The notes under the pieces were generated by a model, which worked only from the letters and a program-made list of their open reading frames with translations, was not told the DNA's origin and made no database searches. Of a stretch of DNA of 32,607 nucleotides, positions 9,106 through 16,913 are shown in pieces; the stretch's first letter is position 1, and every line of letters starts with the position of its first letter. The translations under genes were made by a program, and so were the position numbers. Origin of the DNA: an uncultured Bacteroides sp. (GTDB lineage: Bacteria > Bacteroidota > Bacteroidia > Bacteroidales > Bacteroidaceae); assembly GCA_902472795.1 (NCBI GenBank), contig CABROZ010000012.1, forward strand, positions 1-32,607. Direction: 5' to 3'.

Positions 9106-10181
9106 TGGAAAAGAAAAGGCTCTTGTCGTTGGATGTCTTGCGGGGACTGACGGTATTCGGTATGATCGTAGTCAACAATGCCGGAGGCAGTCAGTCTTAC
9201 GAATCGTTGCGCCATTCTGCATGGAATGGTCTGACTCCTTGCGACCTTGTATTCCCTTTCTTCCTGTTCATCATGGGAATATCCACATACATTGCGCTCC
9301 GCAAGTTCGATTTTCAACCTTCAGCACCGGTCATCCGGAAGATACTGAAGCGTACAGTGCTCATCCTGCTGATCGGATGGGCCATTGGTTGGTTCGATTT
9401 CGTTTGTGAGGGAGATTTTTTCCCTTTTGCCCATTTACGGCTGACGGGAGTGTTACCCCGCATTGCTTTGTGCTATTGTGTGGCTTCGCTTCTGGCATTG
9501 TATGTCAATCATAAACGTTTGGCATGGATTGCGGGCATTCTGTTGGTGGGCTATGCTGTTTTGCTCTGTATGGGCAACGGATATGCGTGTGACGAGACCA
9601 ACATTCTGTCTGTCGCCGACCGCAGTATTTTAGGAGCAGATCACCTTTACCGGAAGAGCCTGATCGACCCCGAAGGGTTAGTCAGTACCTTGTCCGCCAT
9701 CGCTCACACACTGATAGGCTTTTGCTGTGGAGCACTGATGCTGAAGAAAGATACTCCGCTGGAAACAAGAATCCTGAAGCTGGCGGTTGCCGGTTTTCTG
9801 CTGATGGCTGTAGGCTTCTTGCTGACAGAAGCTTTCCCGCTGAACAAGCGCATCTGGTCGCCTACTTTTGTGTTGGTCACTTGTGGACTCGCAGCCATGC
9901 TTCAGGCCACATTGACCTACTTTATTGATCTGAAAGGAAAGAAAAACTGGTGCCGTTTCTTCGAGGTATTCGGAGTCAACCCGTTGTTCTTGTATGTGCT
10001 GAGCGAAGTGGTAGCCATTGTGATAAGTGCTACGGAAAGCAAGCCCGTCGTATATGGAGCTATTCATTCGTGCATCTCCGATCCATATCTGGCTTCGGCA
10101 TGTTATTCGTTGCTCTTTGCGCTGGTAATGGGAGGATGCGGATATTGGCTGTACAAGAAGAAAATATATATCAAGTTATAA
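9102..10181 (+). CDS. Multi-pass membrane acyltransferase resembling heparan-alpha-glucosaminide N-acetyltransferase (DUF5009-like)
   Basis: An integral inner-membrane protein of 359 aa with about ten hydrophobic segments. The N-terminal motif RLLSLDVLRGLTVFGMI followed by RHSAWNGLTPCDLVFPFFLF and FIMG closely resembles human HGSNAT, in which the corresponding histidine (RH-S/A-WNG; H38 here) is regarded as the active-site residue. HGSNAT moves acetyl from cytosolic acetyl-CoA to terminal alpha-glucosamine on the far side of the membrane, so the inferred role is N-acetylation of periplasmic alpha-GlcN termini. The start is ATGATG at 9102/9105, and ATGA overlaps the GH89 stop, implying translational coupling. 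Bacterial homologues have no firmly established substrate; an acyl transfer to another sugar remains possible. Confidence 0.82.
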   Translation: MMEKKRLLSLDVLRGLTVFGMIVVNNAGGSQSYESLRHSAWNGLTPCDLVFPFFLFIMGISTYIALRKFDFQPSAPVIRKILKRTVLILLIGWAIGWFDFVCEGDFFPFAHLRLTGVLPRIALCYCVASLLALYVNHKRLAWIAGILLVGYAVLLCMGNGYACDETNILSVADRSILGADHLYRKSLIDPEGLVSTLSAIAHTLIGFCCGALMLKKDTPLETRILKLAVAGFLLMAVGFLLTEAFPLNKRIWSPTFVLVTCGLAAMLQATLTYFIDLKGKKNWCRFFEVFGVNPLFLYVLSEVVAIVISATESKPVVYGAIHSCISDPYLASACYSLLFALVMGGCGYWLYKKKIYIKL

Positions 10182-10235
10182 GTAGATAATAGAATATTCT
10201 CGATAGAAAGATTTGAAAAGAAAGGGTGAAGTGTC

Positions 10236-12545
10236 ATGACAGGGATCCGTTTGTATATCATCTTGTGTATTCTTTCCGTAACAGCCTTTGGGGCTTGTTC
10301 GGAGGGTATTGCGGAGGAAGAACGTCTGCAATACGTCGATACGCGTATTGGTACGGCTCCCAGTGTGACGCATACGGCCGGACTGTTTGGAAAGAATACC
10401 GAGGAATACGGACAGACGTTGCCCGCAGTGCTCGAACCCAACGGAATGAATTTCTGGACTCCACAGACTCGCGACACCGAAGAGAAATGTATTGCTCCTT
10501 ATTATTATGCCGACAGCCTGTTGCAGGGTTTCCGCAATTCGCATTGGATTGTCGGCGGATGCACGCAGGACTATGGCTCCATGACGCTGATGCCGCTATT
10601 TGGCCATTTGCGTTGCATGCCCGAAGGTCGTGCAACCCGTTTCTCGCATCAGAGCGAGCAGGCCACTCCGGCCTATTATGTCGTTTCCTTGCCCGATGAG
10701 GCTCTTACGGCAGAGATGACGGCACGTTCGCGTTCGTCCATTTTCCGCTTCACCTATCAGAAAAGCGGTAAGGCCTATTTGGTCGTCAATCCGAACAGCG
10801 ACGAGGGGCAGGGATTCATCTCGGTCGATACGGTGAACAACGTCATCAGCGGTTACAATCCCGTTCACCGCATCTATCAGGGGTGGGGAGAGCCCGCCGG
10901 ATATAGTGGACATTTCGTGGTTCGTTTCCAGAAGAAGATAACAGGCTTCGGCGTATTCCGAGGCGATTCCATATTTCCGGCTCGTGACGCTATAGGCAAC
11001 GCCTGTGGTATCGGTGCTTATGTCGAATTCGATGTGCACGAAGGCGAAAGTCTGTTGGTTAAGGCAGCTTCGTCGTTTGTCAGTGCCGAAGGAGCCATGA
11101 GCAATCTTGAAGCCGAGATTCCCCATTGGGATTTCGACCGTACACGTCGCGAACTGACCGATATCTGGGAACAGCGTTTGGCGCTTGTCGAGGTGCAGAC
11201 CGACAACCGCGAAGCCAAGGAAAAATTCTACAGTGCCTTATACCGGGCTTCTTTCCTGCCACGCACGTTCAACGATGCCGACGGTCGTTATCCTTCGTTT
11301 GCTACCGGTACTCCCGTACGTCAGCTTCCTGCCGGACGCACCTATTACGAGGACTACAGCATGTGGGATACGTATCGTGCCCTGCATCCGTTGGTCAATC
11401 TGCTGACTCCCGGACGGGCGGGCGATATGATGCAGTCGCTTGTCTGGAAGTACGAACAGGGTGGGTGGCTGCCTATATTTCCGTGCTGGAACAGTTACAC
11501 GGCTGCCATGATTGGCGATCACTGCATTGCCGCCTTAGCTGATGCTTATAGCAAGGGAATCCGTAATTTCGATATTGACAAGGCGTACGAGGCAATGCGC
11601 AAGAACGCTTTTCAGTCGCCCGCCGATGTGCGCGAATACCGCGACGGAATGGGGCGCAGGGCTTTGAAGTCTTATCTGAAGTACGGATACATTCCACTTG
11701 AAGACTCTGTTCCCGATGCGTTCCATACGAAGGAGCAGGTATCGCGTACGCTGGAGTATGCTTACGACGACTTTGCCTTGGCGCAGGTCGCTGTTGCTTT
11801 GGGTAAGACAGCCGATGCAGACAGCTTGCTGGCTCGTGCCCGCAATTATCGCAATGTCATCGATCCCCGTACCGGTTATGCACAAGGGCGTCGGGCCGAC
11901 GGCAGTTTTCTTACGGATGATAATGCGTTCCGTTTTGCTTCCTTTATCACCGAAGGAGCTCCGTGTCATTACACCTGGTACGTGCCTCACGACCCTTACG
12001 GCCTGATGGAATGCATGGGCGGACGTGACAAATTCATCGCTAAACTCGATTCCATGTTCAGCGAACAGCGCTATTGGCATGGTAACGAACCTTGCCATCA
12101 GGTAGCCTTTCTGTTCAACTATGCCGGACAGCCGTGGAAGACCCAGCAGGCAGTGCGTCACATCATGCAGACCGAGTACCTGCAGGCACCCGGCGGGTTG
12201 TCGGGCAACGACGATGCCGGACAGATGTCGGCCTGGTACGTCTTTGCCGCTTTGGGCTTCTATCCCGTATGTCCCGGCACACCTTATTATATATTGGGCA
12301 GTCCTTCGTTCAGCGAAGCCGTGCTGCATCTTGAGAACGGGCGTACTTTTACATTGAAGGCGCTTCATGCTTCCGAAAAGAACATCTATATACAGAGTGT
12401 CCGGCTGAACGGCCGTCCTTATACGAAGAATTACCTTTCGCACGAGGACATCCTGCGGGGAGGAACGATGGAGTTTGTCATGGGCGATAAGCCTAACACG
12501 TCTTGGGGCAGTGCTTCGGCCGACTGTCCGCCTTCTGTCATGTGA
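10236..12545 (+). CDS. GH92 exo-alpha-mannosidase, predicted surface lipoprotein
   Basis: Calcium-dependent inverting alpha-mannosidase family (alpha-1,2, -1,3, -1,4 or -1,6 linkages). The 769-aa product begins with a lipoprotein signal ending AFGAC (C21), followed by the acidic SEGIAEEE, which resembles the Bacteroides surface-export signal. Family motifs are clear: YVDTRIGT near the N terminus, YYEDYSMWDTYRALHP, the HGNEP motif with the likely general acid E618, and GNDDAGQMSAWYVF (657-670) with the conserved aspartates, then GFYPV.PGTP. It starts 54 bp after the acyltransferase with GAAAGGGTGAAG before the ATG, and no promoter is visible in the gap, so co-transcription is likely. Linkage specificity cannot be read from sequence alone. 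The second GH92 in this window is clearly divergent from it. Confidence 0.95.
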   Translation: MTGIRLYIILCILSVTAFGACSEGIAEEERLQYVDTRIGTAPSVTHTAGLFGKNTEEYGQTLPAVLEPNGMNFWTPQTRDTEEKCIAPYYYADSLLQGFRNSHWIVGGCTQDYGSMTLMPLFGHLRCMPEGRATRFSHQSEQATPAYYVVSLPDEALTAEMTARSRSSIFRFTYQKSGKAYLVVNPNSDEGQGFISVDTVNNVISGYNPVHRIYQGWGEPAGYSGHFVVRFQKKITGFGVFRGDSIFPARDAIGNACGIGAYVEFDVHEGESLLVKAASSFVSAEGAMSNLEAEIPHWDFDRTRRELTDIWEQRLALVEVQTDNREAKEKFYSALYRASFLPRTFNDADGRYPSFATGTPVRQLPAGRTYYEDYSMWDTYRALHPLVNLLTPGRAGDMMQSLVWKYEQGGWLPIFPCWNSYTAAMIGDHCIAALADAYSKGIRNFDIDKAYEAMRKNAFQSPADVREYRDGMGRRALKSYLKYGYIPLEDSVPDAFHTKEQVSRTLEYAYDDFALAQVAVALGKTADADSLLARARNYRNVIDPRTGYAQGRRADGSFLTDDNAFRFASFITEGAPCHYTWYVPHDPYGLMECMGGRDKFIAKLDSMFSEQRYWHGNEPCHQVAFLFNYAGQPWKTQQAVRHIMQTEYLQAPGGLSGNDDAGQMSAWYVFAALGFYPVCPGTPYYILGSPSFSEAVLHLENGRTFTLKALHASEKNIYIQSVRLNGRPYTKNYLSHEDILRGGTMEFVMGDKPNTSWGSASADCPPSVM

Positions 12546-12567
12546 TTGATTAATTAATTGAATATTT

Positions 12568-14034
12568 ATGCTTATGATACATAGAATACCTGTCTGTCTG
12601 TTCCTGTTGCTGTTTGTCCCTCTGTTCCTGTATGGCAGAGGCGGACATGCTCCGGTATATGATGTGACTGCTTTCGGTGCGGTTTCCGATACTACCCGAC
12701 TTTCTACCGAGGCTTTCCAGCGGGCTGTCGATGCCTGTGCTGCCGACGGTGGAGGAACGGTATGGGTGCCTGCCGGCAATTACCTGTGCACGACGGTCGT
12801 ACTGAAAAGCAACGTTAATCTGCATCTGGATGCCGGTGCCACCGTTTATGCCAGTCGGAAAGTATCCGACTATGAAGGATTGCGACGGAAGGTAGGGGCA
12901 GCCGATACCGGCGAAAGTGAAGTCCTGTTGGGGGCTTTCGATGCCGAAAATATATCGGTGACAGGAACGGGAACCCTGCACTGCCGTGCCGAACGCATCG
13001 GTTATCGGCGTGAGCCACAGACTGCTGTTACCGATTCGGTTACCGGCAGGGAGATTGCCAATGCCGCCCGTTACGGAGCCGACTATCAGAGCAAGTTCCG
13101 TAAAGTGCCGCCTTGTCCCGGAGCCATCAGCTTTGTTGGTTGTACCGGTGTGTGCATTCGCGACATCCGGGTGGTCGAGTCTTCTTTCTGGTCCGTGCAT
13201 CTGCAATGGTGCGAACGGGTGACGGTAGATGGTGTTTACATCACTTCCAACCGTCACAACGGGGTCAATGCCGACGGACTCGACATTGACGGATGCAGTC
13301 ATGTCATGGTGAGCAACTGCCGCATCGATACCGGCGACGATGCTCTTTGTCTGAAGACGACCCGACAGGAAGGCAAGGCTCTGCCTTGCAGTCAGATTAC
13401 CATAACTAACTGCGTGCTGACCTCGTCGTCGGCTGCATTGAAGATCGGCACGGAGTCGCATGCCGACTTCGAGAACATAACCGTTTCCAACTGTGTCATT
13501 GATAAGGCAAACCGCGGACTGAATATGATTATCCGCGACGGTGGCAGTGCCCGCAACATTCTGTTTTCGAACATCGCCATCTCTACCTGCCGGAAAGAAA
13601 CCTTCTGGTGGGGAAACGGAGACCCCGTCTGGTTCACCGTGCAGAAGCGGGGAGACGGTCCGTCGGGCACCATCGAGAATGTGACTCTGAGTCACATCAT
13701 CGCTCACGGACAGAGTGGTATCCGCCTTGAAGGCTTCAGCCGGCGGATCAGAAACATCCGCCTGAACGACGTGCAGCTGTTTATGGAGCCGGAAGACGCG
13801 GTGGACAAGCGTTCGCGCAACGGGTTCCTGTTCGACGGAGTTGATAAACTGTCGCTGGTCGATTGCGAAGTGAACTGGGATGTGCAGCATCCCGAGCCCA
13901 CGTGGGAGAGCGCTTACCTGTTTCGCAACGTGGACGGACTGCAATTGGTGCGGACCTACGGTGACAGTGCGCCGGGCAGCCGGTATCCGGCTTTCCGCTA
14001 CGACCGTGTAAACAATAAACGGACAACCGATTAA
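12568..14034 (+). CDS. GH28-family glycoside hydrolase (polygalacturonase-like), exported
   Basis: Right-handed parallel beta-helix enzyme of the polygalacturonase family, usually cleaving alpha-linked galacturonic acid. 488 aa with an N-terminal signal peptide (hydrophobic stretch to about residue 24); ATG at 12568, with a second in-frame ATG at 12574. The N-terminal VYDVTAFGAVSDT and GGGTVWVPAG motifs are characteristic. Putative catalytic acids are D236 in NADGLDID (234-241) and D257/D258 in TGDDALCLK (255-263). The classical GHG histidine and RIK motifs are not recognisable; the corresponding stretch reads ALKIGTES...NRGLNMIIRD. It probably has a specificity other than plain homogalacturonan. 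It lies 22 bp after GH92 and 14 bp before the next GH28, clearly in one operon. Confidence 0.9.
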   Translation: MLMIHRIPVCLFLLLFVPLFLYGRGGHAPVYDVTAFGAVSDTTRLSTEAFQRAVDACAADGGGTVWVPAGNYLCTTVVLKSNVNLHLDAGATVYASRKVSDYEGLRRKVGAADTGESEVLLGAFDAENISVTGTGTLHCRAERIGYRREPQTAVTDSVTGREIANAARYGADYQSKFRKVPPCPGAISFVGCTGVCIRDIRVVESSFWSVHLQWCERVTVDGVYITSNRHNGVNADGLDIDGCSHVMVSNCRIDTGDDALCLKTTRQEGKALPCSQITITNCVLTSSSAALKIGTESHADFENITVSNCVIDKANRGLNMIIRDGGSARNILFSNIAISTCRKETFWWGNGDPVWFTVQKRGDGPSGTIENVTLSHIIAHGQSGIRLEGFSRRIRNIRLNDVQLFMEPEDAVDKRSRNGFLFDGVDKLSLVDCEVNWDVQHPEPTWESAYLFRNVDGLQLVRTYGDSAPGSRYPAFRYDRVNNKRTTD

Positions 14035-14048
14035 ACTTTTAACGAGAT

Positions 14049-15449
14049 ATGAGAACGAAACATTTGATTCTTGCCCTGTTCAGCCTGTTTCTGCTGAATG
14101 CGTGCCAGCAACGGCAGAACGGAGTTTACAACGTGATGGACTATGGAGCGGCGGGAGACGGAAAGACCGACGACGCAACTGCCATACAGCAGGCTGTTGA
14201 TGCCTGTAGTGCCGCCGGAGGCGGAACCGTATTGCTCCCTTCGGGGCATACCTTTCTGTGTGGTCCGCTGAAGTTGGCTTCCGATGTCAATTTCCATTTA
14301 GAGCCCAACTCGCGCCTGTTGGCCAACCCTGACGAAAGTGTTTACACCGAGAGCGCTTTTGGCGACAACCGTGGTGAAGGCATGATGTGGATCAGCGGAA
14401 AAGACCTGAAAAACCTGTCCATTACGGGTACAGGTACCATCGACGGCAACGGGGTGGCCTTTATGGGGAAGGAACTGGAGGACTCTTACGAACTGAAGCC
14501 GGTGACGGACTTCGACCCGCGTCCGCATGTCCTCACTCTTATCAATGCCGAGAAGACAGTGATCAGAGATGTGACCATCTGCAACAGTGCCTATTGGACT
14601 ATTCATTTAGTGGGTTGCTACGATGCACTGATCGAAGGCATTTCCCTGCTCAATAACTTGAAAATCCGCAATGGCGACGGCATCGACCTCGACCACTCGC
14701 GCAAGGTACGCATCGCCGACTGCTTTATCGAGTCGGGCGACGACTGTATCTGCCTGAAAAACAGACGTGAATTCGAAGAATACGGTTCGTGTGAAGACAT
14801 TGTGGTGAGCAACTGTGTGATGACTTCCCGTTCGTGCGCCATCAAGATCGGGTCGGAGAACATGGACGTCATCAACAACGTGCTGTTCAACAATTGCATC
14901 GTCCGGGGCAGCAACCGTGGAGTCGGCATTCAGAACCGCGACGAAGGTACGGTGACCAATGTCGTTTTCTCGAACATGCTTATCGACTGCCAGTTCTTCT
15001 CCGATGTGTGGTGGGGCAAGGCCGAGCCTATCTATGTGACTTCTTATCCGCGTGCCGTAGGCAACCACAAGGATGCCGGCTGGCGCTTCCCGAAGGGAGC
15101 TACCGAAGGACGTTGCGGAGAGGTGAGCCGCATCTATTTCACGAACATCAAGTGTACGAGCGAGAACGGCGTGTTTGTAGGCGGAGATGTGCCGGGCAAG
15201 GTAAATCACATTTACTTCAAGGACGTGGACGTGTTGCTTTACAAGCGTACCGGCTATCCCGGTGGCATTTACGACAAGCGTCCCTGTCTGGGCGAAGGTC
15301 TTGTGCATGACAGCACGTATGGTTTCTACATCGATACGGCTTCGGACATCTATGTAGAAGATTCGCGCATCATGTGGGGCGATACCAAGCCCGATAAGGC
15401 TGCCGACGGTGTGATGCAGAAGAATGCCCACAACGTGGTGATTGAATGA
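14049..15449 (+). CDS. GH28-family glycoside hydrolase, predicted lipoprotein
   Basis: Second polygalacturonase-family beta-helix protein, 466 aa. The signal peptide ends in a lipobox, FLLNAC (C19), followed by QQRQ. This lacks the acidic residues of the surface-export signal, so it may face the periplasm. Motifs: YNVMDYGAAGDGKTDDATAI, then NGDGIDLD (208-215, D210) and SGDDCICLK (229-237, D231/D232). As in its neighbour, the GHG histidine is replaced by an AIKIGSEN...NRGVGIQNRDEG region, so the two genes appear to be diverged members of one clade rather than a recent duplication. It is the last gene of the tight run 6949-15449; 171 bp with a large inverted repeat follow. Confidence 0.91.
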   Translation: MRTKHLILALFSLFLLNACQQRQNGVYNVMDYGAAGDGKTDDATAIQQAVDACSAAGGGTVLLPSGHTFLCGPLKLASDVNFHLEPNSRLLANPDESVYTESAFGDNRGEGMMWISGKDLKNLSITGTGTIDGNGVAFMGKELEDSYELKPVTDFDPRPHVLTLINAEKTVIRDVTICNSAYWTIHLVGCYDALIEGISLLNNLKIRNGDGIDLDHSRKVRIADCFIESGDDCICLKNRREFEEYGSCEDIVVSNCVMTSRSCAIKIGSENMDVINNVLFNNCIVRGSNRGVGIQNRDEGTVTNVVFSNMLIDCQFFSDVWWGKAEPIYVTSYPRAVGNHKDAGWRFPKGATEGRCGEVSRIYFTNIKCTSENGVFVGGDVPGKVNHIYFKDVDVLLYKRTGYPGGIYDKRPCLGEGLVHDSTYGFYIDTASDIYVEDSRIMWGDTKPDKAADGVMQKNAHNVVIE

Positions 15450-15517
15450 GCCGACCGGTTCCTGCCTGACAGTTAAGGAGTGAAAAGGAGGGAATCCGAT
15501 ACATTGTATCCCACTTA

Positions 15518-15596
15518 TTCAGGCACGGATTACACGGATATTCGCAGATTATTTTTATTCTTTATATCTTGTTTTTCCGTGTAATCCGTGCCTGAA
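15518..15596. repeat. Perfect 21-bp inverted repeat with 37-bp loop
   Basis: The arm at 15518-15538 (TTCAGGCACGGATTACACGG plus A) is the exact reverse complement of 15576-15596. The AT-rich loop contains TTCGCAGATT. It lies between the last GH28 and the phosphatase. A related word series (ATCCGCGTTCATCCGC) occurs at about 19670. It could act as a terminator or as a dispersed palindromic element; there is no strong U-run on either side. Confidence 0.75.
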
Positions 15597-15644
15597 AATA
15601 ACAACTACTTTTGAATTTGAATGTCTATTGGTAAAAAACAGAAT

Positions 15645-16913
15645 ATGAGACGAATACTGATTACGATATGCGCTTTTTGCAGTTTTCTGGCGGTCTTTTC
15701 GCAAAGCCGTCCCACGCCCGAGCAGTTGGGAAGTATCTACTATGCCTATCCCGCACCGACGGAGGCGCCTGCACCGGCTCCCGAAGGATATGAGCCGTTC
15801 TACATCAGCCATTACGGCCGTCACGGCTCGCGCTGGATGACGGACGATGTGCGTTATGTGGCGATGGTCAGTCTGTTCGATTCGCTGTACCGATGCAATC
15901 AGCTGACGGCTTTGGGACAGGATGTCCGCCTGCGTCTGCATCGCGTGTGGGACGATGCCCGCGGACGCAGCGGCAACATCACGCCGCTGGGCGAACGGCA
16001 GCATCACGACATTGCCGTCCGCATGTACCGCAATTTCCCGCAGGTGTTTGGCGACAGTGCGGTCATCGATGCCCGTTCTTCCACTTCGCTCCGCTGTGCG
16101 ATGAGCATGAGTTATTTCACCGACGGACTGAAAGAACAGAATCCTGCCTTGCGCATCACGCGCCGTGCTTATGGCGAGTACATGAACTACATTGCCTATA
16201 CTTCGCCCGAAGGCGAGGCTTTCACCTCCGAGCAGGCTGCATGGCGCAAGGATTTTCACGCTTTCGAGAGGCGTATGATACGTCCGGTCCGGCTGATGGA
16301 ATCGCTGTTTCAGCATGCCGGAAACTTTTCGGAGAAACAGTCGGTCGATGTCATGACGTCGCTTTATTGGATTGCTGCCGACATGCAGAATGTGGATTTG
16401 TGCGGGGAAGTGTCGTTCTACGACCTCTTTCAGTACGACGAACTGCGCGACTTCTGGCGGACGGTGAATGCCCGCATGTATGTGTGCAACGCCGCTGCTC
16501 CGCTTAATGAGGGGCTGATGCCGCGCTGTGCTTCCAACCTGTTGAATGATATTGTGGCAAAGGCCGATACTGCCATCCGTGGCGGAAAGACGGCTGCCGA
16601 TTTGCGCTTCGGACACGATACACACCTCATCCGATTGCTGGCCCTGATGCAGATGGAGGGCTGTGCAAACCAGGAGGCCGATATGGATAAGTTTCATCTG
16701 GCATGGCAGGACTACAAAGTCTCGCCCATGGGTGCCAACTTGCAGCTTATTTTCTATCGGGCTCCGGGGAAGGATGTGTTGGTGTGTTTCCTGCTGAACG
16801 AGCGCGAAGCCAAACTTCCCATCCAAAGCGTGGAGGGATCGTTCTACCGTTGGGAAGACGTAAAGCGCTTCTGGCAGCAGGTGGCACCTGCACAGGGCGG
16901 TGACGTCAGATGA
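15645..16913 (+). CDS. Secreted histidine acid phosphatase (MINPP/phytase-like, histidine phosphatase clade 2)
   Basis: Phosphomonoesterase using a phosphohistidine intermediate; relatives include multiple inositol-polyphosphate phosphatases and phytases. The catalytic motif YGRHGSRW has R59-H60-G61 counted from the ATG at 15645, and a C-terminal FGHDTH supplies H324-D325 as proton donor. The start at 15645 gives a clean signal peptide (MRRILITICAFCSFLAVFSQ) and 422 aa; an ATG at 15621 would add eight residues (MSIGKKQN) and cannot be excluded. It lies 195 bp after the GH28 gene, beyond the perfect inverted repeat, so membership in that operon is uncertain. Its 3' end overlaps convergent hydF by 8 bp. 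A 3-phytase versus other phosphatase role cannot be decided here. Confidence 0.85.
   Translation: MRRILITICAFCSFLAVFSQSRPTPEQLGSIYYAYPAPTEAPAPAPEGYEPFYISHYGRHGSRWMTDDVRYVAMVSLFDSLYRCNQLTALGQDVRLRLHRVWDDARGRSGNITPLGERQHHDIAVRMYRNFPQVFGDSAVIDARSSTSLRCAMSMSYFTDGLKEQNPALRITRRAYGEYMNYIAYTSPEGEAFTSEQAAWRKDFHAFERRMIRPVRLMESLFQHAGNFSEKQSVDVMTSLYWIAADMQNVDLCGEVSFYDLFQYDELRDFWRTVNARMYVCNAAAPLNEGLMPRCASNLLNDIVAKADTAIRGGKTAADLRFGHDTHLIRLLALMQMEGCANQEADMDKFHLAWQDYKVSPMGANLQLIFYRAPGKDVLVCFLLNEREAKLPIQSVEGSFYRWEDVKRFWQQVAPAQGGDVR

Noticed and set aside
12550..13944. 464-codon antisense frame over the first GH28 gene
   Set aside because: It is the shadow of a well-supported signal-peptide-bearing GH28 gene, with no domain features of its own.
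15518..15596. Insertion-sequence terminal repeats
   Set aside because: The arms enclose only 37 bp and no transposase or target duplication is visible.
15555..16826. 423-codon antisense frame over the phosphatase
   Set aside because: The plus-strand frame has RHG and HD catalytic motifs and a signal peptide; the antisense product has none.
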